From JALYRV01 sp036675475 (GTDB lineage: Bacteria; Acidobacteriota; Vicinamibacteria; Vicinamibacterales; SCN-69-37), in the NCBI GenBank assembly GCA_036675475.1, contig JAKFEY010000025.1, positions 1-64,000 of the forward strand: DNA of 64,000 bases. Reading direction: 5' to 3'. Below, one piece after another: positions 7,399 through 16,189 of the stretch. The translations under genes were made by a program, and so were the position numbers. Numbering within the stretch: position 1 is the first letter of the stretch; the number at the start of each line of letters is the position of its first letter. The notes beneath the pieces are model-generated. The model ran no database searches and was not told where the DNA came from. It worked only from the letters and a program-made list of their open reading frames with translations.

Positions 7399-8838
7399 AT
7401 GATGGCTCGACGATTTATGCACCTCAGCCGCACGGCTGTGTTCCTTCCCACGCTTGCGCTCGTGCTCGTGACGACGGCCGATGCGCAGACGCGCATCGAA
7501 CCCCACGACAACAAATACTCGGTCGCGCAGGACGTCCAGATCGGGCAGGAAGCTGCCCAGCAGGTCAAGCGCGAGTATCCGCTTCTGAACGACGGCGTCT
7601 CGGAACGGCTTCTCGACCGGATCGGTCAGCGGCTGGTCCAGAGCGTTCCGCAGGAATTCCGGCAGCCCGCGTTCCGCTATTCGTTCGACGTCGTCAACAT
7701 GCGCGAGATCAACGCGTTCGCCCTTCCGGGCGGGCCGATGTTCGTCAATCGCGGCATGATTCAGGCGTCCGACACCGAGGCGGAAGTCGCCGGTGTGATG
7801 GCGCACGAACTCGCGCACGTCGTGCTGCGGCACGGCACGGTGCAGGCGTCGAAGGCGCAGAAGTTCCAGATTGGCGCGATCGCCGGTCAGATCCTCGGCG
7901 CGATCGTCGGCGGCAATGCCGGCGCGGTGATTGCGCAGGGATCGGAATTCGGCCTGGGTGCTTACTTTCTTAAGTACAGCCGCGAGTTCGAGCGCGAAGC
8001 CGACATCCTCGGTGCGCAGATCATGGCGCGCGCGGGCTACGACCCACGCGCGATGGCGACGATGTTCGACAAGATCGCGCGGCAGGGCGGCTCCGGCGCG
8101 CCGGAGTGGCTGAGCAGCCATCCGAATCCGGGCAACCGTTCGGCGGCGATCCGCAAGGAAGCCGAGTTGCTTGCCGCGCCGACCTACGCCGGCAACACGA
8201 CAGAGTTCCGCTCGGTCAAGTCGCGTCTCGCAAGCCTGCCCACGGCGCCGACGGCGCAGCAGGTGGCTCAGGCCCGCAAGTCGGGTCAGCCGATTCCGGG
8301 TACTGGCGACACAGGCGGAAGCGTCGGCACCAGCGGCCGTACCGTGCGCGTCGAACCGCCATCGTCGCAGTGGCGCACGTATCAGCCGAATGACGCCGTC
8401 CGGATCAGCGTGCCCGCCAACTGGAATCAGATTGGCGGCAACGGTGTGGTGCTCTACGCCCCCGAGGGCGGCTACTTCCAGACGCAGGGGGGATCAGCAT
8501 TCACGCACGGCGTCGAGGTGGGCGTGATGGACGCCCGCGGCCAGTCGCTCGAGGCGGCCACCGAAGCGCTCATTCAGAGCTTCACGCAGAGCAATCCCGA
8601 CCTGCGCCGGTCCGCTGACTATTCGCGCGCGAACGTCGGCGGGCGGGCGGGTGTGCAGACGACGCTGACCAACATGTCCGCGATCACCGGCCAGCGCGAG
8701 TTCGTGCGGCTGGCCACGACGATGCTCAGCGACGGGTCGACGCTGTTCGTGATTGGCGTGTCGCCGCAGAACGAGCGCAGCGCCTATCAGCGCATCTTCA
8801 ATCGCGTGATCCAGGGGCTGACGATTAACGATCGGTAG
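7399..8838 (+). CDS. Exported M48-family zinc metalloprotease with C-terminal PsbP-like domain
   Basis: This 479-residue protein has a signal peptide (about residues 1-30, TAVFLPTLALVLVTTADAQ). The peptidase domain carries the zinc motif HELAH (His136, Glu137, His140), and the third ligand Glu200 lies in FEREADILGAQIMARAGYDPRAM, as in M48 proteins of the BepA/LoiP type that clear misassembled outer-membrane proteins. After a linker, residues about 330-479 form a separate domain (DAVRISVPANWNQIGG, LFVIGVSPQNE) of the PsbP-like lipid/stress-protein kind. It probably acts in the periplasm in envelope quality control. ATG codons at 7399 and 7402 are both possible. Confidence 0.85.
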   Translation: MMARRFMHLSRTAVFLPTLALVLVTTADAQTRIEPHDNKYSVAQDVQIGQEAAQQVKREYPLLNDGVSERLLDRIGQRLVQSVPQEFRQPAFRYSFDVVNMREINAFALPGGPMFVNRGMIQASDTEAEVAGVMAHELAHVVLRHGTVQASKAQKFQIGAIAGQILGAIVGGNAGAVIAQGSEFGLGAYFLKYSREFEREADILGAQIMARAGYDPRAMATMFDKIARQGGSGAPEWLSSHPNPGNRSAAIRKEAELLAAPTYAGNTTEFRSVKSRLASLPTAPTAQQVAQARKSGQPIPGTGDTGGSVGTSGRTVRVEPPSSQWRTYQPNDAVRISVPANWNQIGGNGVVLYAPEGGYFQTQGGSAFTHGVEVGVMDARGQSLEAATEALIQSFTQSNPDLRRSADYSRANVGGRAGVQTTLTNMSAITGQREFVRLATTMLSDGSTLFVIGVSPQNERSAYQRIFNRVIQGLTINDR

Positions 8839-8859
8839 ATCGCGACCGGGACTGAAAGG

Positions 8860-8865
8860 TACACT
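8860..8865 (+). promoter_or_regulatory. -10-like hexamer (TACACT) for a leaderless transcript
   Basis: TACACT ends 5 nt before the ATG at 8871. No Shine-Dalgarno sequence lies between them. Confidence 0.45.
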
Positions 8866-8870
8866 TCCTC

Positions 8871-9884
8871 ATGGTTCGCATGTGGACGTGTACCTTTCTG
8901 TTTGCCTGGTCGATGCTGGCGCCGCAGCAATCCTCAGATCAGCGCCGTGAGTGGAACCAGCCGATCGAGCCGTTCCGAATCATCGGCAACGTTTACTACG
9001 TGGGCGCGGCCGGCGTCAGCGCCTTTCTCATTCACGCGCCCGATGGTTCGATCCTGCTCGACGGCGGCCTGCCCGAAACGGCGCCACGTATCGCGCAGAA
9101 CGTGGCGGCGCTCGGCTTCGACGTCCGCGGCGTGAAGCAGCTGCTCAACAGCCATGCGCACTTCGATCATGGTGGTGGGCTCGCGGAGCTGCAGCGTCTG
9201 TCAGGGGCACCGCTCGCGGCCAGCGCCGAGGATGGCGCGGTGCTTTCGGCGGGACGGGAGGATATGCCGGCCGTCCGGGTGAGCCGGACGTTGAAGGATG
9301 GCGACACGGTCACGCTCGGGAGCGTCGTCATGACGGCGCACATCACGCCGGGCCACACGAAGGGCTGCACGACCTGGTCGACGCTGGCGCGCGAGGGCGG
9401 GCGAGACTACAAGGTGCTGTTCCACTGCAGCACGTCCGTGGTCGACACGCTGGTCGGCAACAAAACCTACCCCGGCATCGTCGCCGACTATCAGCGGACG
9501 TTCGAGAAGCTTGGAGCGCTGGACGCCGATATTTTTCTCGGCAACCATCCCTCATTTTTCCGGATGGCGGACAAGCGCGCGCGGATGCGTAGCGGAGAGC
9601 CGAATCCGTTCATCGACCCGTCGGAGCTGAAACGCTTCAACGAGCGCTCGAAGGAACAGTTCGAGGCAGCGTTGAACAAGGAACGTGCGTCGCGTCGCGA
9701 CCTGCTTCCAGCGGTCAAGATATTGCCTCGACCCATCCGTGAACTGTCGGCGCGTGCGCCGGCTTCGAGTCTCTGGCATTGCGGACATCGTATCCACCTT
9801 TCGGAAGATGTCCACCAAACCGGATCAAGTCCAAAGGCCAGATGTACGAGGAAATGGCATTTTATGTCATCGCGCCAGCCGTGA
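8871..9884 (+). CDS. Subclass B3-like metallo-beta-lactamase (MBL fold), with atypical C-terminal tail
   Basis: This is a secreted MBL-fold hydrolase: N-terminal hydrophobic signal (about residues 3-18), then LIHAPDGSILLDGG. The metal site is complete for subclass B3: NSHAHFDHGGG supplies His95, His97, Asp99 and His100, HITPGHTKG supplies His162, and FLGNHPSFF supplies His226. The first zinc would use three His; the second would use Asp-His-His. Subclass B3 enzymes hydrolyse beta-lactams including carbapenems, but environmental relatives may have other substrates, so activity is unproven. The domain should end near residue 275 (FEAALNKERA). The remaining ~60 residues are Arg/Ser/His-rich, unlike the family, and may be read-through after loss of the original stop. 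A -10-like TACACT sits just before the ATG. Confidence 0.85.
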   Translation: MVRMWTCTFLFAWSMLAPQQSSDQRREWNQPIEPFRIIGNVYYVGAAGVSAFLIHAPDGSILLDGGLPETAPRIAQNVAALGFDVRGVKQLLNSHAHFDHGGGLAELQRLSGAPLAASAEDGAVLSAGREDMPAVRVSRTLKDGDTVTLGSVVMTAHITPGHTKGCTTWSTLAREGGRDYKVLFHCSTSVVDTLVGNKTYPGIVADYQRTFEKLGALDADIFLGNHPSFFRMADKRARMRSGEPNPFIDPSELKRFNERSKEQFEAALNKERASRRDLLPAVKILPRPIRELSARAPASSLWHCGHRIHLSEDVHQTGSSPKARCTRKWHFMSSRQP

Positions 9885-10070
9885 CACGATCCATGATGCC
9901 GTCACTACGTCGGCGGCATGCGGGCGCGAGTCAGGGGTGATGGATCAGCGCATGCTTGGAGTTAGTGGCAAGGCCATGGATCTCAGGGCCGTGCGGATGT
10001 AGGTCGGAACTGGGGTTCTCTCGTTGAAGTCAAGCGCGGAGGGCCTGCCCCGAGTACCATTAGATCCATC

Positions 10071-11906
10071 GTGACCATCGAAGCCGCGTCCGGCCACGCG
10101 GCCCTCGTCGACGTCCTCGAGCGTTACTGGGGCTATACCTCTTTTCGTCCGCTGCAGCAGGAAGCCATGGATGCCATCCTCGCGCAGCGCGATTCGATCG
10201 TCGTGCTGCCCACCGGCGGCGGCAAATCACTGTGCTTCCAGGCGCCCGCGCTCGTTCGCGACGGTCTCGCGGTGGTTGTCTCGCCGCTGATCTCGCTGAT
10301 GAAAGATCAGGTCGACACGCTGGTGGGCAACGGCGTGCCGGCAGCCGTCCTGAACAGCACGTTGTCGTCCGACGAGCGCAACTCGGTCATGAGCGGCGTG
10401 CGTGAGGGGAAATTCCGGCTGCTGTATGTGTCGCCCGAGCGGCTGGCGGGCGAGGGCGGAGACGGGTTCCAGAACTGGCTCTCGAAGAACAACGTCAGCT
10501 TTGTGGCCATCGACGAGGCGCACTGCATCAGCCAGTGGGGCCACGACTTCCGCCCGGAATACCGCCAGCTTGGCCAGTTGCGCACGCGGATGCCTGGCGT
10601 CAGCCTCCACGCGTTTACGGCGACGGCCACTGCGCGCGTCCGCAACGACATCGCATCGCAGCTCGGGCTGCAACAGCCGATTGAGCTGGTCGGCTCGTTC
10701 GACCGGCCAAACCTCGTCTATCGCGTGCTGCCGCGCGCAGGGCTCAAGCAACAGCTCAAGGAAATCCTCGCGCGGCACAAGGGCGAGGGCGGCATCGTCT
10801 ACTGCACCTCGCGGCGCGAGGTCGAGGCGCTGGCCGCCTGGCTCACCGAAGAGGGCGTGAGCGCGCGCCCGTATCACGCGGGGCTGGACGATGCCGAGCG
10901 GCATCGCAATCAGGATTTGTTCCTCGACGAAGAAATCGACGTCATCGTCGCCACCGTGGCGTTCGGCATGGGGATCGATCGATCCGACGTGCGCTTCGTC
11001 GTGCACGCCGGAGCGCCTCAGTCGCTCGAGCACTACCAGCAGGAATCGGGCAGGGCGGGACGCGACGGCCTCGAGGCCGAGTGCGCGCTGATCTATTCAT
11101 CGGCCGACTTCATGAAGTGGCGGATGATGCTCGAGAAGAACGGCGAGCTGACCGACAGCGCGAAGCGGCTGCTGCGCGACATCGAGCGGTACGCGGCCGG
11201 CGTCGGGTGCCGGCATCGGCATCTGGTCGGCTACTTCGGCGAGCCATACCAGCGCGCCGACTGCGGCGCCTGCGACTTCTGCCTTGGCGAGCTCGAACCG
11301 GTCGGCGATGCAGTAACCGTGGCGCGGAAGATTCTGTCGTGCGTGGCGCGCGTCGGGCAGCGCTTCGGCGCCGCGCATGTGGCGGCGGTGCTCTGCGGCA
11401 GCGACACCGAACAGGTGCGCGCGCGCGGCCATGCCGACATCACGACCTTCGGCCTGCTGAAAGATCTCTCCACGAACGAGGTGCGCGGCTGCATCGAGCA
11501 GCTGGCCGCCCAGGGATTTCTGCGGCAGACCGACGATGCGTTTCCGGTGGTGATGCTGACGCAGGCCGGGGTGGAGCTGCTGAAGGATCCGGGGGCGGCG
11601 CCGTCGCTGGCGCTGTCGCGCCAGAAGCGAACGGTGCGCGGCCGCGAGCAGAAGCGCTCGTCACGGGTCGAGGCGGAGGCGTGGGAAGGCGTCGACCGCG
11701 ACATGTTCGAGGAACTGCGGGCGTTGCGCCTGCAGATCGCTCGCGCGCGCGGCGTGCCGCCCTACGTCATCTTCCACGACACGACGCTTCGCGAACTGGC
11801 CCGCGACAAGCCGCAATCGATGGCGGAGCTCCGCACCGTGAAGGGCGTCGGCGCGCGCAAGGCGGAGGAACTTGGGGAGCAGTTTCTCGAGGTCCTGCGG
11901 CGCTAG
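10071..11906 (+). CDS. recQ: ATP-dependent DNA helicase RecQ
   Basis: RecQ unwinds DNA 3' to 5' in recombination and fork repair. The 611 residues match full-length bacterial RecQ. The Walker A motif is LPTGGGKSLCF (about residues 46-56), motif II is AIDEAHCISQWGHDFRPEYR (about 150-168), and the C-terminal helicase motifs include VATVAFGMGIDRSDVRFVVH and QQESGRAGRDG. A zinc-binding RQC region follows (CRHRH, CGACDFC), with its winged helix, and then a C-terminal HRDC-like domain (LRLQIARARGVPPYVIFHDTTLRELA). GTG is the start, with a possible -10 TACCAT at 10055-10060. The next gene begins 6 nt after the stop. Confidence 0.95.
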   Translation: MTIEAASGHAALVDVLERYWGYTSFRPLQQEAMDAILAQRDSIVVLPTGGGKSLCFQAPALVRDGLAVVVSPLISLMKDQVDTLVGNGVPAAVLNSTLSSDERNSVMSGVREGKFRLLYVSPERLAGEGGDGFQNWLSKNNVSFVAIDEAHCISQWGHDFRPEYRQLGQLRTRMPGVSLHAFTATATARVRNDIASQLGLQQPIELVGSFDRPNLVYRVLPRAGLKQQLKEILARHKGEGGIVYCTSRREVEALAAWLTEEGVSARPYHAGLDDAERHRNQDLFLDEEIDVIVATVAFGMGIDRSDVRFVVHAGAPQSLEHYQQESGRAGRDGLEAECALIYSSADFMKWRMMLEKNGELTDSAKRLLRDIERYAAGVGCRHRHLVGYFGEPYQRADCGACDFCLGELEPVGDAVTVARKILSCVARVGQRFGAAHVAAVLCGSDTEQVRARGHADITTFGLLKDLSTNEVRGCIEQLAAQGFLRQTDDAFPVVMLTQAGVELLKDPGAAPSLALSRQKRTVRGREQKRSSRVEAEAWEGVDRDMFEELRALRLQIARARGVPPYVIFHDTTLRELARDKPQSMAELRTVKGVGARKAEELGEQFLEVLRR

Positions 11907-11912
11907 CCGGCC

Positions 11913-12455
11913 ATGATCGGGCGTGCCGCACTGCTGGCCGGGCTCGCCATCTGGACGCTGTCGTTTGCGCCGTTCGGCGCGGCCGCTGATTCCTTCCTGC
12001 ATTTGCCGAACCTCGTGTTTCACGAGGCCGGCCACGTCATCTTCAGCTTTCTCGGGCGGTTCATGACGGCGCTGGGCGGCAGTCTGCTGCAGTGCCTGGT
12101 GCCAATTGTCGCGGCCGTCGCATTTCTTCGGCAGGGCGACCGGTTCGGCGCCGCGGTGGCCGTGTGGTGGGCGGGCGAGAACCTGCTCGATCTCGCGCCG
12201 TACATTGCCGACGCGCGCCGGCTCCAGATGGTGCTGCTGGGCGGCCGCACCGGCGCCGAGGTCGAGGGGCACGACTGGGAATACCTGCTCACGGAGATGG
12301 GCTGGCTCCACCTGGATCAGACCCTGGGTCTGGCGGCCCACAGGATTGGACTCGCGATCATGGCAGGAGCCCTCGTCTGGGGAGCCATGACGGTCGTTCG
12401 GCGCGCAAAAAGCTCTCATGTGGGAAACTCTGGCGGGAGCACCAGATGCCTGTAG
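11913..12455 (+). CDS. Membrane protein with HEAGH metalloprotease-like motif
   Basis: This 180-residue protein has four or five hydrophobic segments. The second contains VFHEAGHVIFSFLGRF (His37, Glu38, His41), the zinc motif of site-2/M50-type intramembrane metalloproteases. A typical NPDG partner motif is not visible, but Asp residues in the third segment (ENLLDLAPYIADA) might supply the third ligand. It could be a minimal intramembrane protease or a catalytically silent relative. It starts 6 nt after recQ and overlaps the start of the next gene by 10 nt, so it probably lies in one transcription unit with it. Confidence 0.65.
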   Translation: MIGRAALLAGLAIWTLSFAPFGAAADSFLHLPNLVFHEAGHVIFSFLGRFMTALGGSLLQCLVPIVAAVAFLRQGDRFGAAVAVWWAGENLLDLAPYIADARRLQMVLLGGRTGAEVEGHDWEYLLTEMGWLHLDQTLGLAAHRIGLAIMAGALVWGAMTVVRRAKSSHVGNSGGSTRCL

Positions 12456-13564
12456 CCACGCACGTCGATCCGAAGCCCGGCGATGTTCTGCTGCTCGTCG
12501 GCACCATGAAGGGCGCTTTCGTGTTGCACGCTGGCCGCGATCGCACCACATGGGACGTCGGCGGCCCGTACTTCCCCGGCAGCGCGGTCTATGCCATGGC
12601 CTACGACGCGCGAGCAGGACGCAACCGCATCTGGGCCGGCCCGAACAGCATGCACTGGGGCGGCCTTCTGCGATCCAGCGATGACTTCGGCCGCACGTGG
12701 ACCAACCCCGAAGCCGCGAACGTCAAGTTTCCGGAAGGCACCGGCGCCGCGCTGAAACAGATCTGGCAGATTATGCCGGGCCGCCATGCCGAGCAGGACA
12801 CCATCTACTGCGGCGTCGAGCCGGCGGCGGTGTTCGTGTCGCGCGACGCCGGCGACACGTGGACCCTCAACGAGGGACTGTGGAACCACCCGCATCGCGA
12901 GCAGTGGCAGCCAGGCGGCGGCGGGCTGTGCCTCCACACCATCCTGCTCGACCCCGCTGATCCGAAACGCATCCGCATTGCCATTTCCACCGGTGGCATG
13001 TACGTCAGCGAGGATGGCGGCACGTCCTGGCGCGCGTCGAACACGGGCGTCCGCGCGGTGTTTCTGCCCGACAAGTTTCCGGAGTTCGGCCAGTGCGTTC
13101 ACAAGGTCGTCCAGTCCGCGAAGAATCCTGCCCGGATGTTTCTGCAGAATCACTGGGGCCTGTACCGCAGCGACGATCGCGGCGAAACCTGGGTCGACAT
13201 CGCCAACGGCGTGCCCTCCGACTTCGGGTTCCCGGTCGGCATTCATCCGTCGCAGCCCGACACCGCCTGGATCGTGCCGCTCGAGTCCGATGAGTTCCGC
13301 TGCACGCCGGAAGGAAAGCTGCGCGTCTATCGCACCCGCGACGCCGGCGCCACCTGGCAGGCCATGACGGCCGGCCTGCCGCAGGACGATGCGTATGAGA
13401 CGGTGCTGCGCGACGCGCTCGCCGTCGATCGGCTTGATCCGGCGGGCGTGTACTTCGGCACGCGCAACGGCAAGCTATTCGGATCGGCCGACGAGGGCGA
13501 GCACTGGACCGAAATCCTCGACGGCCTGCCGCCGGTGATCTCAGTCAAGGCCGCGATCGTCTGA
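12446..13564 (+). CDS. BNR/sortilin-like beta-propeller protein
   Basis: This 372-residue protein (ATG at 12446) has no signal peptide and is therefore probably cytosolic. It carries Asp-box/BNR-type repeats of the form S-x-D-x-G-x-T-W: SSDDFGRTW, SRDAGDTW, SEDGGTSW, SDDRGETW, TRDAGATW and SADEGEHW, which form a beta-propeller of the sialidase/VPS10-sortilin kind. The sialidase catalytic Arg triad is not evident, so automatic 'exo-alpha-sialidase' labels should be doubted. The start overlaps the previous gene and the stop overlaps the ATG of a MoaD/ThiS-like gene (TGATG). This tight coupling suggests that the propeller works with the small ubiquitin-like protein. Confidence 0.8.
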   Translation: MPVATHVDPKPGDVLLLVGTMKGAFVLHAGRDRTTWDVGGPYFPGSAVYAMAYDARAGRNRIWAGPNSMHWGGLLRSSDDFGRTWTNPEAANVKFPEGTGAALKQIWQIMPGRHAEQDTIYCGVEPAAVFVSRDAGDTWTLNEGLWNHPHREQWQPGGGGLCLHTILLDPADPKRIRIAISTGGMYVSEDGGTSWRASNTGVRAVFLPDKFPEFGQCVHKVVQSAKNPARMFLQNHWGLYRSDDRGETWVDIANGVPSDFGFPVGIHPSQPDTAWIVPLESDEFRCTPEGKLRVYRTRDAGATWQAMTAGLPQDDAYETVLRDALAVDRLDPAGVYFGTRNGKLFGSADEGEHWTEILDGLPPVISVKAAIV

Positions 13565-13845
13565 TGTCGCTCGTCTTTGTGATGCCCGGCGCGCTGCGGG
13601 AGTTTTCCGGCGGGCGCAGCGACGTGCGCGTGGGCGGCACGGCGGCCACGGCGCGCGACGCGCTGGCGCTGCTGTGGCGCGAGTGCCCGGGCGCCCGCGA
13701 CCGCGTGCTCAACGAGCTCGGTGACGTCCGCACGCACATCAACATCTTCGTCGACGGCGAGAACATCCGGCACCACGGCGGGCTCGACGCGCCCGTGCGC
13801 GACGGCTCTGAGATCATCATTCTGCCGGCCGTCAGCGGCGGATAA
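13564..13845 (+). CDS. MoaD/ThiS-family ubiquitin-like sulfur-carrier protein
   Basis: This 93-residue protein has the beta-grasp sequence pattern (LVFVMPGALREFSGG, ATARDALALLW, INIFVDGENIRH, SEIIILPAVSGG) and ends in Gly-Gly, the tail that is adenylated and thiocarboxylated in MoaD and ThiS. No molybdopterin or thiamine genes are nearby, so its sulfur may go to another pathway. It is translationally coupled to the preceding BNR-propeller gene through TGATG and is followed 10 nt later by a membrane protein gene. The family is secure; the acceptor is unknown. Confidence 0.85.
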   Translation: MSLVFVMPGALREFSGGRSDVRVGGTAATARDALALLWRECPGARDRVLNELGDVRTHINIFVDGENIRHHGGLDAPVRDGSEIIILPAVSGG

Positions 13846-13855
13846 GGGAGACACG

Positions 13856-14506
13856 ATGTTTGTCGGACACTTTGCCGTGGCGCTGGGCGCCAGGCGCGCG
13901 GCGCCGGCGGTGCCACTGAGCTGGCTGGTCGCCGGCGCCATCGCGCTCGATCTGCTCTGGCCCATGTTCCTGCTCGCCGGCATCGAAACCGTGAGCATCG
14001 ATCCCGGCAACACGGCCTTCACGCCCGCCGCCTTCGACCATTACCCGTGGAGCCACAGTCTGGTGATGGCGGGCGTCTGGGCCGCGGTGATTGCGCTTGT
14101 GGCCCGCGCCCGCCTGCGGCTGACCAGCGGCGTGCTGCTCGTCGCGGCCGTCGTCCTGAGCCACTGGGTGCTCGACTTCGTCACGCACGGGCCGGACCTT
14201 CCGTTGTGGCCTGGCGGCCCCGAATACGGTCTCGGCCTCTGGCACTCCATCCCGGCCACCTTCATTGTCGAAGGCCTCTTGTTCGGCGCCGCCATTTGGC
14301 TCTACACGTCCGCGTTTCCGTCGCGCGATCGCACGGGCACGGTGGCGTTCTGGGGCCTGATTCTGTTCACGACGCTCATCTGGGTGAGCGGGCCGTTTTC
14401 GCCCCCACCGCCCGGCACGCAGGCGATCGCTGTCGTCGGCTTGCTCATGTGGCTGTTCCCGCTCTGGGCCGCGTGGATCGAACGGCATCGCGCGCCGCGC
14501 GCCTGA
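13856..14506 (+). CDS. Polytopic membrane protein, possibly metal-dependent hydrolase-like
   Basis: This 216-residue protein starts at the ATG at 13856, 5 nt after a clear ribosome site (AAGGGAG, 13844-13850). It has about six membrane segments. His/Asp residues are spaced along the membrane faces: VGHFAVALGAR at the start, FDHYPWSHSL (about residues 61-70), and LSHWVLDFVTHGPDLP (about 101-116). This is reminiscent of the YdjM/LexA-regulated membrane-bound metal-dependent hydrolase family, but the match is by eye. It follows the BNR/ThiS pair and may be co-transcribed with it. Confidence 0.65.
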   Translation: MFVGHFAVALGARRAAPAVPLSWLVAGAIALDLLWPMFLLAGIETVSIDPGNTAFTPAAFDHYPWSHSLVMAGVWAAVIALVARARLRLTSGVLLVAAVVLSHWVLDFVTHGPDLPLWPGGPEYGLGLWHSIPATFIVEGLLFGAAIWLYTSAFPSRDRTGTVAFWGLILFTTLIWVSGPFSPPPPGTQAIAVVGLLMWLFPLWAAWIERHRAPRA

Positions 14507-14508
14507 AC

Positions 14509-14514
14509 TAGAAT
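14509..14514 (+). promoter_or_regulatory. -10 hexamer (TAGAAT) for a leaderless transcript
   Basis: TAGAAT ends 7 nt before the ATG at 14522, which puts the expected start of transcription within 1-2 nt of the start codon. There is no ribosome-binding site. Confidence 0.55.
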
Positions 14515-14521
14515 CGGCGGC

Positions 14522-16186
14522 ATGCGCACAGCCGCCATCGTCTTTCTCAGCCTCTTCGCCGCCGGCCAGCCGCAGCAGGCGCAGCCGCCACAGCAGCCGC
14601 GCCCGCCCGCCGCGGCGCAGCCCGCGCCGCTGCGCCCGCCGTCGCGCGCCGACATCCTCAGGGGCGAGTACGGGCCGCATCGCGCGAACAACGATCTGCT
14701 GCACTACCACCTCGACGTTCGCATCGATCCCGATAAGAAGCACATCGCCGGCAGGAACACGGTCCGCTTCAAGATGCTGCAGGACGGCACCCGCATTCAG
14801 CTCGACCTCTACGCCAACATGACGATCGACCGCATCATCATGGGCGCGACGCCGCTGAAATACACGCGTGAGCTCAACGCGGTGTTCATCGACTTTCCCG
14901 AAACGCTGCGGGCGGGCCGCGAGTACACCATCGACTTCCACTACTCAGGCTCGCCGACCGAGACGGGCCGCTTCGGCGGATTCAGTTTCAGTAAGGATCC
15001 GGCCGGCAATCACTGGATCGTGACCGCCAACGAAGGGCAGGGCGCCAGCCTGTGGTGGCCGAACAAGGACCAGTGGCGCGACGAGCCGTCGAGCATGGAT
15101 CTGAGTGTCACGATCCCGACCGGACTCACGGACGTCTCGAACGGACGCCTGCTCGGCTCGAAGGATCTCGGCGACGGCTACACGCGCTGGGACTGGCGCG
15201 TGCACTATCCCATCAACTCGTACAACGTGTCGCTGAACATCGCGAAGTACGCGCACTTTGCCGAGCAGATGGGCGACCTGACCCTCGACTACTACGTGCT
15301 GCCCGCCAATCTCGAGAAAGCAAAGCGGCAGTTCGCGCAGGCCAAGCCGATGATCCAGGCGTTCGAGAAGATCTTCGGACCCTATCCGTTCCCGAAGGAC
15401 GGCTACAAGCTGATCGAAGTGCCGTACTCAGGCATGGAGCACCAGAGCGCGGTGACCTATGGCAACCGCTTCGCCAACGGATATCTCGAGCGCGACTGGA
15501 CCGGCGTCGGCGTCAGCCTCAAGTTCGACTTCATCATCATTCACGAGAGCGGCCATGAATGGTTCGGCAACGCCGTGTCGGCTGCCGATGTCTCCGACAT
15601 GTGGATTCACGAAGGTTGGACGACATACCTCGAGAACCTCTATGTGGAGCAGCTGTTCGGCTACGAAGACGCGCTGAAGTACGTCAACGGCTACAAGTCG
15701 AAGGTGCGCAATCGCGAGCCCATCATCACGCAGCGCGGCATTCATCGCACGCCGTCGCAGGACATGTACTTCAAGGGCGCGTTGTTCCTGCACACGCTCC
15801 GCAGCGTCGTGAATGACGATGCGAAATGGTGGGCGCTGCTGCGCGGCCTCTTCCAGAAGTTCAAGTACCGCAACATCATGACCGAGGACATCGTCGCCTT
15901 CTTCAACGCCGAGACGAAGATGAACCTGACGCCGATCTTCGATCAATATCTGCGTCGCGCGGATCTACCCATCCTGGAGCTGGCGTTCAACGACAAGGAA
16001 GGCACGCTGGCCTACCGGTGGAATGCCGACGAGCGCGAGTTTGCGATGCCGATCAAGGTTGGAAAGCCGGGCGCCTGGCAGATCCTTGCGCCCACCACCA
16101 ACTGGCAGGTCATGAAGGCGCCACTCCCGAAGGATGTCTTCGAGGTGGCCACCGACCTCTATTACGTGAACGTCGTGAAGCAGTAG
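14522..16186 (+). CDS. Secreted M1-family aminopeptidase
   Basis: This 554-residue protein has a signal peptide (about residues 1-18) followed by a Pro/Gln/Ala-rich linker (about 19-48). The M1 catalytic domain shows the substrate-recognition motif GMEHQSAVTYGN (in place of GAMEN) and the zinc site HESGHEWFGN (His341, Glu342, His345) with the third ligand Glu364 in HEGWTTYLENL. The N-terminal beta domain is present, but the large C-terminal helical domain of APN-type enzymes is mostly missing, as in shorter bacterial M1 proteins. It probably trims peptides in the periplasm or outside the cell. Its stop lies 3 nt from the convergent patatin gene. Confidence 0.9.
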   Translation: MRTAAIVFLSLFAAGQPQQAQPPQQPRPPAAAQPAPLRPPSRADILRGEYGPHRANNDLLHYHLDVRIDPDKKHIAGRNTVRFKMLQDGTRIQLDLYANMTIDRIIMGATPLKYTRELNAVFIDFPETLRAGREYTIDFHYSGSPTETGRFGGFSFSKDPAGNHWIVTANEGQGASLWWPNKDQWRDEPSSMDLSVTIPTGLTDVSNGRLLGSKDLGDGYTRWDWRVHYPINSYNVSLNIAKYAHFAEQMGDLTLDYYVLPANLEKAKRQFAQAKPMIQAFEKIFGPYPFPKDGYKLIEVPYSGMEHQSAVTYGNRFANGYLERDWTGVGVSLKFDFIIIHESGHEWFGNAVSAADVSDMWIHEGWTTYLENLYVEQLFGYEDALKYVNGYKSKVRNREPIITQRGIHRTPSQDMYFKGALFLHTLRSVVNDDAKWWALLRGLFQKFKYRNIMTEDIVAFFNAETKMNLTPIFDQYLRRADLPILELAFNDKEGTLAYRWNADEREFAMPIKVGKPGAWQILAPTTNWQVMKAPLPKDVFEVATDLYYVNVVKQ

Positions 16187-16189
16187 AGA

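Noticed and set aside
12446..13564. Naming the BNR protein a sialidase
   Set aside because: Asp-box repeats are present, but no Arg triad or signal peptide is seen. The repeats alone do not show the enzyme activity.
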